Below are positions 5,953-12,023 of a stretch of DNA of 12,023 nt, piece after piece. Both the position numbers and the translations under genes were made by a program. The notes under the pieces were generated by a model. The model had not been told where the DNA came from. It did not search any database and was given only the letters and a program-made list of their open reading frames with translations. The DNA is taken from positions 1-12,023 of the forward strand of contig DZCQ01000029.1 of the NCBI GenBank assembly GCA_022730285.1. Direction: 5' to 3'. The stretch is from Flavobacterium psychrophilum. Its GTDB lineage: Bacteria > Bacteroidota > Bacteroidia > Flavobacteriales > Flavobacteriaceae. Every line of letters starts with the position of its first letter. The first letter of the stretch is position 1.

Positions 5953-8045
5953 TATTTTAAAATTTGATAAGTAACTAACGCAACTACATAAGCAAAACCA
6001 GACATAAATACTAATTGTAGTATAGGCCATTTCCATGAATTTGTTTCTTTTTTAGTAATGGCAAGGGTACTTATACATTGCATTGCAAAGGCATAAAATA
6101 GTAATATTGAAATGCCAGAAGCAAAGTTAAATAATTTTTTGTTAGTAACAGGGTTTACCTCTGCGGCTAATTTATTTTTAATGGTAATTTCTTGATTTCC
6201 ATTTTCTTGTACACTATAAATAGTTGCTAATGTTCCTACAAAAACTTCTCTAGCAGCAAAGGAAGTAACAATCGCAATTCCTATTTTCCAGTCATATCCT
6301 AAGGGTTTTATTACTGGCTCTATCGATTTTCCTATAATTCCAATATAGGAATTTTCTAATTTATAAGAAGCAATTTTTGCATCAATGTTATTTGAAAAAG
6401 GTTCTTGTTTAGTTACAATTTCTTCTGCATTTTTAAAATTATCTCCTGGACCGTATGATGCAAGAAACCATAAAATAACAGATAATGCTAAAATTATTTT
6501 TCCTGCACCAAAAACAAACGACTTGGTTTTTTCCACAACATTATACACAACATTTCTAAAAAGAGGCATTTTGTAGTTTGGCATTTCTATAACAAAATAC
6601 GATTTTGACTTGATATCTAATATTTTATGTAAAATCCATGCAGAGAATAAGGCCATAAAAAATCCAACTAAATACAATAGCATTAAGGTTAATCCTTGCA
6701 AATTGATAATACCTAAAAATCGAGTATTTGGAATTACTAAAGATATAATTATTGCATATACAGGCAATCTTGCAGAGCAGGTGGTAAATGGCGTCACTAA
6801 AATTGTTATCAGTCGTTCCTTCCAGTTTTCTATATTTCGTGCAGACATAATTGCCGGAATTGCACAGGCAGTTCCAGATATTAACGGAATAATACTCTTG
6901 CCAGACAACCCAAATTTACGCATCGATTTATCCATTAAAAAAACTACCCGACTCATATAGCCACTTTCTTCCAATAGTGATATGAATAAAAATAAAAATG
7001 CTATTTGTGGAATAAAGATTAAAATTCCACCTATTCCAGGAATAATGCCTTGTACTAATAAGCTAGTTAAAGTTCCTTTTGGTAAGTTTGCTTCTGTAAA
7101 TGAAGCTAGTTTTACAAAAAAATTATCAATAATGTCCATCGGAATGCTTGACCAATCGAATATTGATTGAAAAATGAGTAGCATTATTCCAAAAAAGATA
7201 ACATATCCAAAAACTTTGTGCATTAATATATGGTCTAATCTGCTGCAAAAATCCTTTGCGGAACTAGTGTCTATTTTTTGACCAATTTTAAGCGTATTAT
7301 TTATAAATTGGTATCTTTTTATGGTTTCTTTTTGTTGCAATCTTTTTAATTCTTCTTTCGTTTTGGCAAAAGAGGTATTTCCTAAGTCTTTCCTGTCTAG
7401 ATTTGCGAAATTAACATCTTGAGTAATTACTAGCCATAGTTTATAAATAGATTGATTTGGAAAGGTTTTTTTGAGACTATTAAAATATTCTACATCGATA
7501 TTAGAAGCATTTAAGCACGGTTCTGTAGTTATGCTTTTATAGTCTAAAATTAGTTTCTTTAAATAGTCAATTCCTTTATTTTTTCTAGTACTTACAAGTG
7601 CTATTTTTGTTTTTAATTCTTTTTCAAGATACGGAATATCTAGGATAATTCCTTTATAAGCCATTCTGTCTGACATGTTAATTACAAGAATGGTAGGAAT
7701 TTCTAAATCTTTGATTTGTGTAAATAATAGTAAATTTCTTTTTAAATTCTCTACATCGGTCACCACAATTGCCACATCAGGATAGTTTGGGTCATTTTTA
7801 TTAAGAAGTAACTCTATCACCACATTTTCGTCTAATGAGCTAGCATTCAGGCTATAAGTCCCTGGCAAATCTATTATTGTAGCTTTTAAATTAGCGGATA
7901 ATTTGCAATTACCTTCCTTCTTTTCTACCGTAATACCAGGATAGTTACCTACTTTTTGATTCAAACCGGTAAGCTGATTGAATACAGAGGTTTTGCCAGT
8001 ATTTGGATTTCCAATTAAGGCTATGTTTATTTTTTTTACAGACAT
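5952..8045 (-). CDS. feoB: Ferrous iron transport protein B
   Basis: FeoB is the inner-membrane Fe2+ transporter with an N-terminal GTPase domain. The 697 residues are somewhat shorter than E. coli FeoB (773) but usual for this phylum. The G-domain motifs are complete: G1 GNPNTGKT at residues 12-19, the G2 region NYPGIT near 34-39, G3 DLPG at 59-62, G4 NMSD at 123-126 and a G5-like STR near 152-154. A helical GDI-like linker precedes the membrane domain, which starts near residue 275. The two Gate-type signatures GTACAIPAIMSAR (391-403) and PFTTCSARLPVY (419-430) are present, the first with the conserved Cys proposed to line the iron path. The gene starts 6 bp after feoA and ends with a 1-base overlap with the Cys-rich peptide gene, forming a tight three-gene operon. 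FeoA is not fused to it, unlike in some Bacteroidales. Confidence 0.97.
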   Translation of the reverse strand: MSVKKINIALIGNPNTGKTSVFNQLTGLNQKVGNYPGITVEKKEGNCKLSANLKATIIDLPGTYSLNASSLDENVVIELLLNKNDPNYPDVAIVVTDVENLKRNLLLFTQIKDLEIPTILVINMSDRMAYKGIILDIPYLEKELKTKIALVSTRKNKGIDYLKKLILDYKSITTEPCLNASNIDVEYFNSLKKTFPNQSIYKLWLVITQDVNFANLDRKDLGNTSFAKTKEELKRLQQKETIKRYQFINNTLKIGQKIDTSSAKDFCSRLDHILMHKVFGYVIFFGIMLLIFQSIFDWSSIPMDIIDNFFVKLASFTEANLPKGTLTSLLVQGIIPGIGGILIFIPQIAFLFLFISLLEESGYMSRVVFLMDKSMRKFGLSGKSIIPLISGTACAIPAIMSARNIENWKERLITILVTPFTTCSARLPVYAIIISLVIPNTRFLGIINLQGLTLMLLYLVGFFMALFSAWILHKILDIKSKSYFVIEMPNYKMPLFRNVVYNVVEKTKSFVFGAGKIILALSVILWFLASYGPGDNFKNAEEIVTKQEPFSNNIDAKIASYKLENSYIGIIGKSIEPVIKPLGYDWKIGIAIVTSFAAREVFVGTLATIYSVQENGNQEITIKNKLAAEVNPVTNKKLFNFASGISILLFYAFAMQCISTLAITKKETNSWKWPILQLVFMSGFAYVVALVTYQILK

Positions 8046-8051
8046 TTTTAG

Positions 8052-8285
8052 TTATTCTGTTTTAATTTCGATAGATATTAGCGAAGCAGTTTCCAGTCTA
8101 ATAGCTAGTTTAGACCCATTTATATTTAGATAAATTGGGTCTCCAAATGGAGCAACTTGAAGTAACTCTACTTCATTTCCAGGCAGACAACCCATTTCCA
8201 GTAATTTAAGTGGAACTTCTTCTATATTAAAGTCTTTTATAATTCCAATTTGATTGTATTGTAATTGTGATAAATTCCGAATCAT
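8052..8285 (-). CDS. feoA: Ferrous iron transport protein A
   Basis: FeoA is a small cytoplasmic SH3-like-fold protein needed for full FeoB activity, probably through contact with the FeoB G-domain. The 77 residues match single-domain FeoA. The characteristic segment LLEMGCLPGNEVELL lies at residues 28-42, and GDPIYLNINGSKLAIRLETA follows at 48-67, corresponding to the GDPI.....G..LALR core of the family. The gene is first in the feoA-feoB-peptide operon, with 6 bp between its stop and feoB. Upstream are a TATTTTTG -7 element and a near-palindrome that may bind an iron-responsive repressor. The start ATG is supported by the family-typical N-terminus, with the first beta strand following immediately. 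Confidence 0.95.
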   Translation of the reverse strand: MIRNLSQLQYNQIGIIKDFNIEEVPLKLLEMGCLPGNEVELLQVAPFGDPIYLNINGSKLAIRLETASLISIEIKTE

Positions 8286-8308
8286 TTATTTAGATTGAAT
8301 TAAAATTA

Positions 8309-8316
8309 CAAAAATA
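8309..8316 (-). promoter_or_regulatory. Bacteroidota-type -7 element TATTTTTG for the feo operon
   Basis: TATTTTTG on the minus strand fits TAnnTTTG and lies 23 bp before the feoA ATG, leaving a short leader. The -33 position is occupied by a near-palindrome (8338-8351) instead of a clean TTTG, which suggests a regulated promoter. Confidence 0.55.
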
Positions 8317-8337
8317 CACATAATTAATTTGTTGTGC

Positions 8338-8351
8338 ATGATAATTGTCAT
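8338..8351. promoter_or_regulatory. Candidate iron-regulator operator upstream of feoA
   Basis: ATGATAATTGTCAT is a 14-bp palindrome with one mismatched pair. It contains TGATAAT, the half-site of the Fur consensus, but the right half departs from a Fur box, so a DtxR/MntR-type regulator is equally possible. It begins 21 bp upstream of the -7 element, so a bound repressor would cover the -33 region. No regulator gene is in the window. Confidence 0.4.
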
Positions 8352-8371
8352 TAAATAATAGAATTTTCTTT

Positions 8372-9043
8372 CTATTTTGCTTGACTAGAAAGCCAATTGA
8401 TGTCTTCCAGCAACCTCTTCATATCTTCCCTTTTAGTACCATCATAAAAGCCTCTAACTCTACGTTTATCATCTACTAGAACAAAATTTTCTGTATGTAC
8501 CATATCATACATTTCGTTAGGATTCCCTGTTTTTACTACAAGATATGATTTACGAGCTATATAGTAAATGTCTTTTTTGTCGCCTGTTACCATATTCCAT
8601 TTAGAATCCATAACTCCCTTTTTTAAGGCATACGCTTTTAAAACCGGAACCGAGTCTATTTCTGGAGTTACGGAGTGGGATAAAAGCATGACCTTTGGAT
8701 TATTTTTAATTTGTTCTTGTAACCAAACCATGTTATCGGTCATTATAGGACAAATAGTTCCACAAGTGGTAAAGAAAAAATCTGCAACGTAAATTTTTCC
8801 TTTATAATCGTTTTGTGTGATTTTTTTGCCATTTTGATTGGTAAATGCAAAATCTGCAATAAAATGTTTGTTTGCAATATATTGTACGCTAGTATCTACT
8901 AACTCTGTATTTACCATTGACGGAGTGTATATTGGTAGCGTTTTCTTCGGTTTTAAAGCATTGTAAAATAACGATATAATTACAACAGATAAAACTAGAA
9001 ATGTTAGAAATAAAATTTTAAATCTTTTTAAAAATCTTAGCAT
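8372..9043 (-). CDS. Sco1/SenC/PrrC family copper-binding thioredoxin-fold protein
   Basis: This membrane-anchored protein of the Sco family delivers copper to the CuA site of cytochrome c oxidase or acts as a thiol-disulfide protein on the periplasmic side. The N-terminal residues 1-28 contain positive residues (MLRFLKRFK) and one hydrophobic helix, giving a single anchor. The thioredoxin-like domain follows, with the Cu-binding CxxxC as C94 and C98 in FTTCGTICP, and the third ligand H183 in HTENFVLVD. The 223-residue length is typical. I chose the ATG at 9043 rather than the longer frame opening at 9103, because the TATTTTTG promoter element lies at 9056-9063, inside the longer frame, and the MLRFLKRFK start gives a proper anchor. 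No cytochrome oxidase genes are in view. The gene precedes feoA on the same strand by 86 bp, but the feo promoter makes co-transcription unnecessary. Confidence 0.9.
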   Translation of the reverse strand: MLRFLKRFKILFLTFLVLSVVIISLFYNALKPKKTLPIYTPSMVNTELVDTSVQYIANKHFIADFAFTNQNGKKITQNDYKGKIYVADFFFTTCGTICPIMTDNMVWLQEQIKNNPKVMLLSHSVTPEIDSVPVLKAYALKKGVMDSKWNMVTGDKKDIYYIARKSYLVVKTGNPNEMYDMVHTENFVLVDDKRRVRGFYDGTKREDMKRLLEDINWLSSQAK

Positions 9044-9055
9044 CTTTTTTTTAAA

Positions 9056-9063
9056 CAAAAATA
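9056..9063 (-). promoter_or_regulatory. Bacteroidota-type -7 element TATTTTTG for the sco-like gene
   Basis: TATTTTTG on the minus strand ends 12 bp before the ATG at 9043. A transcript starting about 7 bases downstream would have a leader of only a few bases and would exclude the upstream ATG at 9103, so this element decides the start choice. A correctly spaced TTTG at -33 is lacking. Confidence 0.5.
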
Positions 9064-9112
9064 CAAAACTCTTTTCATAATTTATATTAAAATACAAAAT
9101 CAATGTTAAATA

Positions 9113-9144
9113 ATTGTAATTAGTAAATATTTTAATTATTTTTG
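9113..9144 (+). promoter_or_regulatory. Promoter of the secreted Asp-box protein gene
   Basis: A -33-like ATTG (9113-9116) and a -7 TATTTTTG (9137-9144) are separated by 20 bp, the best two-part Bacteroidota promoter in the window. The ATG follows 15 bp after the -7 element in an A/T-rich leader with no Shine-Dalgarno sequence. Confidence 0.65.
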
Positions 9145-9159
9145 AGAAAAATTTTATTT

Positions 9160-12023
9160 ATGAAAAAAATATACCTACTAATTGCATTTTTTACTCTTAC
9201 AAATCTATTTTCTCAATTCAATGAAAATGCTCCATGGGTGCAAGATGCTAAAAATCAAGCTAAAAACGAATCTTTTCAAAATCAAGTTACTTTATTTAAT
9301 ACTTATTGGAAAAACAAAGACCATAACAAAAAAGGTAGTGGTTACAAACCTTTTAAACGATGGGAATACAAATGGAAAGATGAATTAAATGCTCAAGGAA
9401 ATTTAATCTCGCCTCAAGAAATGGCAACTGCTTTTCAGCAAAAAATAAATTCTAAAAATAATACTACAGCTAGAGGAAGCTATTCTTTACCACCATCTAA
9501 CTGGCAACCAATTGGACCTTATAACAATGCCGTTGAAAATACAAGAGCCAGAGGACGTGTAAATGTTGTAGTTGCAGACCCTGCTAATTCTAATACTTTG
9601 TATTTTGGAACTCCAGCTGGAGGAATCTGGAAATCTACAAATCATGGTTCTTCTTGGATTCCACTAACAGATAACTTACCCCAACTTGGCGTTTCTGGCA
9701 TAGCAATAGACTATTCTAATTCTAATACCATATATATCGCAACTGGTGATAAAGATGCTGGCGATACTTATTCTATTGGTGTAATGAAATCTACCGATGG
9801 TGGTTTAACATGGAGTGCAACTGGTTTGGCATTTACAAACACATCTACTAGAGCGGGAGATTTATTAATTCACCCAACAAATAACCAAATTTTATGGTGT
9901 GCTACCAATAATGGAATTTATAAAACGACAAATGCTGGTGCAACTTGGACGAATGTGTTGTCTGGTAGTTTTGCACAAGGGTCTTTAAGGTTAAAGCCAA
10001 ACGACCCAACTGTGGTTTATGCAGTTAGTAATAATAAATTCTATCGTTCTACAAATACAGGAGATACTTTTGCTAATATAACTTCAGGAATGCCCTTAAG
10101 TTCTGGACGTTTAGTATTAGACATTACACCCGCAGACGCAAATTATGTGTATATACTAAGTGCTACAACTTCTAATGGTTTTCAAGGGATATATCGTTCC
10201 ACTAATGGAGGCACAAGTTTTTCTAAAACATCTAATGGTAGTACTCCTGCAATATTTGGAGGTTCTACACAAGCTTGGTACGATATGGCACTTGGGGTTT
10301 CCAGTACTAATAAAGATGAGATTTATACAGGACTACTAGATGTTTGGAAATCTACAAATGGTGGTACAGGCTTCACAAAATTAAACGACTGGTCTGTATA
10401 TAATCCTGCATTTACACATGCGGATATTCATTTTTTACGGTTTATTAATAATAAATTATATTGCGGTAGCGATGGAGGAGTTTACACTTCTTCTGATGGA
10501 GGGGTAAATTTTTCCGATATAACAACAGGTGCCCAAATTGGACAGTTTTATAAAATATCCGTAGCAAGAGAAAGTGCTGCTAAAATTGTTGGAGGAACAC
10601 AAGACAATGGAGGTTGGGTTTATAATTCTGTAAACTCAAATCCTTGGCAAAGTTACCATGGAGGAGACGGAATGGATTGTGCTGTAAATCCTGCTAATAA
10701 CAATAATATTTATGGTTTTGTGTACAATGGTGGCACACTTTTTACTAGTGGAAATACAGGAACAAGCCTTAATGGTGCTGTTTCTGCCCCTTCTGGAGAA
10801 TCAGGAAATTGGGTTACCCCACTTAAATTGAATTCTGTTGGAGAGGTGTTTTCTGGATATTCAAAATTATTCAAATTAAATACAAATACTTTAGCATGGA
10901 CACAACAAAATACATCAGATTTAGGTACTGGAAATATTGTAGAAATAGAGGTTGCTCCAAGTAATGATAATATTATTTTTCTGTCAAAAGGAACTAAACT
11001 ATATAAAAGCACCGATGGGGGAATTAATTTTACCAATTTATATACTGCCCCAGCATCTATAACTTCTATTTGTGTGAACTATTCTAATACTAATTTAGTA
11101 TATTTAACTACAGCTGGAACTGGTGGCGAAGCGTTAAAATCTACAAATGGAGGTGCAAATTTTGTTAGTTTTTCTACAAATTTACCTGCAATTGCTAAAA
11201 AAGTGATTAAACATCAGGGAAGAAATTCTTTAAACCCTTTGTATATTGGAACCAGTTTAGGAGTATATTACAGAGATGATTCTATGTCGCAATGGGAACC
11301 TTTCGATGCCAATTTGCCTAATGTTGCCGTTGCCGATTTAGAAATTAATTTAGAAGATAATATCATAATTGCGGGAACTTACGGAAGGGGAATTTGGCAA
11401 TGCGCAATTCCTGTAGAAACACCTCCATCAGATGTTAAATTTGTTTCTATTCAATCACCAACCACTCAAATTAATTGTAATAATGTAATTTCGCCAGAAG
11501 TAACAGTAAAAAATAATGGTTCTAATGCCATAAATACAGTGAATGTTACTTATGATTATGATGGAAATTCACAAAGCTATACCTGGAATGGAACTATTCT
11601 ATCCCAATCTTCGCAAACAATCACATTGCCAAATATAACAGTTGCAACTAAAGGAGCATATAATTTGAATATAAGTACTTCAATTACAGGGGATGCTTAT
11701 GCGGATAATAATACAGGAAAATCGACTTTTTATATAAATGATGCTGGAACTTTAAATGTTGTAAATACTTTTGAATCTGCAACTACTAATTTATTAACAC
11801 ATTCCGATGGATTAATTTCTAGCCAATGGCAAAGAGGAATTAGTACCAATGGTGCGTTAGCAACATCAGGAAATAATGTTTATACTGTAAGTTTGTCAGG
11901 AAATTATCCAGATAATAAAAAAGCATATTTATACTCACAATGTTACGATTTAACGAATGCTGTAAATCCTCAAATTAAATTTGATTTAGGATTTGATTTA
12001 GAAGAAAATTGGGACGTTGTTTA
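9160..12023 (+). CDS. Secreted Asp-box (BNR/sortilin-like) beta-propeller protein, 3' end outside window
   Basis: This is a large exported protein of which the first 954 residues are visible; it has no stop inside the window. Residues 1-19 form a signal peptide (MKKIYLLIAFFTLTNLFSQ). Residues 20-110 are a polar pre-propeller region. From about 115 to 745 lies an Asp-box beta-propeller array with nine good S/T-x-(D/N)-x-G-x-x-(W/F) boxes, at about 159-166, 211-218, 256-263, 297-304, 347-354, 398-405, 444-451, 617-624 and 661-668. A degenerate box near 529-537 and the motif GGTQDNGGW at 478-486 fill the long gap. Residues 757-860 resemble a CARDB-type Ig-like domain. From about 865 a beta-rich domain begins (FESATTNLL...SQWQRGI), like those placed before type IX sorting domains. 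The protein is probably surface-exposed or released and may bind glycans or proteins. No enzymatic residues can be assigned, and a peptidase or sialidase role is not supported. Confidence 0.85.
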   Translation, partial: MKKIYLLIAFFTLTNLFSQFNENAPWVQDAKNQAKNESFQNQVTLFNTYWKNKDHNKKGSGYKPFKRWEYKWKDELNAQGNLISPQEMATAFQQKINSKNNTTARGSYSLPPSNWQPIGPYNNAVENTRARGRVNVVVADPANSNTLYFGTPAGGIWKSTNHGSSWIPLTDNLPQLGVSGIAIDYSNSNTIYIATGDKDAGDTYSIGVMKSTDGGLTWSATGLAFTNTSTRAGDLLIHPTNNQILWCATNNGIYKTTNAGATWTNVLSGSFAQGSLRLKPNDPTVVYAVSNNKFYRSTNTGDTFANITSGMPLSSGRLVLDITPADANYVYILSATTSNGFQGIYRSTNGGTSFSKTSNGSTPAIFGGSTQAWYDMALGVSSTNKDEIYTGLLDVWKSTNGGTGFTKLNDWSVYNPAFTHADIHFLRFINNKLYCGSDGGVYTSSDGGVNFSDITTGAQIGQFYKISVARESAAKIVGGTQDNGGWVYNSVNSNPWQSYHGGDGMDCAVNPANNNNIYGFVYNGGTLFTSGNTGTSLNGAVSAPSGESGNWVTPLKLNSVGEVFSGYSKLFKLNTNTLAWTQQNTSDLGTGNIVEIEVAPSNDNIIFLSKGTKLYKSTDGGINFTNLYTAPASITSICVNYSNTNLVYLTTAGTGGEALKSTNGGANFVSFSTNLPAIAKKVIKHQGRNSLNPLYIGTSLGVYYRDDSMSQWEPFDANLPNVAVADLEINLEDNIIIAGTYGRGIWQCAIPVETPPSDVKFVSIQSPTTQINCNNVISPEVTVKNNGSNAINTVNVTYDYDGNSQSYTWNGTILSQSSQTITLPNITVATKGAYNLNISTSITGDAYADNNTGKSTFYINDAGTLNVVNTFESATTNLLTHSDGLISSQWQRGISTNGALATSGNNVYTVSLSGNYPDNKKAYLYSQCYDLTNAVNPQIKFDLGFDLEENWDVV

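Noticed and set aside
5953..6036. Upstream extension of the Cys-rich peptide frame to a 68-residue product
   Set aside because: The extra 28 residues overlap the feoB coding end in another frame, while the ATG at the feoB stop gives the family-typical 40-residue protein.
8357..8376. AATAGAA/TTCTATT hairpin at the end of the sco-like gene as a terminator
   Set aside because: The stem is only 7 A/T-rich pairs, overlaps the stop codon and would be weak; it may be chance in AT-rich DNA.
9044..9103. Longer start of the Sco-like protein at 9103
   Set aside because: It would include the TATTTTTG promoter element in the coding region and put a long non-anchor stretch before the membrane helix.
10710..11036. 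Minus-strand ORF of 108 codons inside the Asp-box gene
   Set aside because: It is antisense to the repetitive propeller coding sequence and its composition mirrors that gene; no motif supports it.
9630..11170. Repeated short units in the Asp-box gene considered as a CRISPR-like or DNA-level repeat array
   Set aside because: The recurring AAATCTACAAATGG-type words encode the Asp-box KSTNGG at irregular spacing; they are protein-level repeats with diverged intervals.

Overview
The window is low-GC DNA with the hallmarks of a marine-type Flavobacteriia (Bacteroidota) chromosome. Start codons sit in A-rich leaders without Shine-Dalgarno sequences, and several genes are preceded by the Bacteroidota -7 hexamer type TAnnTTTG. 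FeoA and FeoB are encoded separately and followed by the short FeoB-associated Cys-rich membrane protein. A large secreted Asp-box protein resembles type IX secretion cargo. These assignments rest on motif recognition by eye; no database search was run.

Layout. (1) Positions 1-1956, minus strand: an ABC-type polysaccharide exporter, with the permease (Wzm-like, 1099-1956) and the ATPase (Wzt-like, 1-665, running off the left edge). A four-helix-bundle S23/IVP-family gene (662-1045) lies between them, with an in-frame TGA before its last helix. (2) Positions 2180-2923, plus strand: a CpsB/CapC/YwqE-type PHP-fold phosphatase with a GTG start, divergent from the exporter and separated from it by a 223-bp regulatory interval. 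The pair suggests a capsule or exopolysaccharide/O-antigen locus. (3) A perfect 17-bp hairpin at 3094-3133 ends the phosphatase gene and the convergent pruA. (4) Positions 3152-5781, minus strand: pruA (P5C dehydrogenase) and a D-2-hydroxyacid dehydrogenase. (5) Positions 5830-8285, minus strand: a compact feoA-feoB-Cys-rich peptide operon for ferrous iron uptake, with a candidate operator upstream. (6) Positions 8372-9043, minus strand: a Sco1/SenC copper chaperone-like protein. (7) From 9160 to the right edge, plus strand: the first 954 residues of a secreted Asp-box beta-propeller protein, divergent from the sco gene.

How the parts work together. The Wzm/Wzt-like pair would export a lipid-linked polysaccharide, and the PHP phosphatase would reset tyrosine phosphorylation in a capsule-synthesis system. 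The feo genes form one coupled Fe2+ uptake unit. The pruA and hydroxyacid dehydrogenase genes are metabolic and have no evident link to iron uptake. Most of the window is ordinary flavobacterial gene content, and I did not find a convincing new multi-gene system. The least ordinary spot is the interrupted S23-family gene between the two exporter genes, with its flanking imperfect inverted repeats and its stop codon overlapping the ATPase start.
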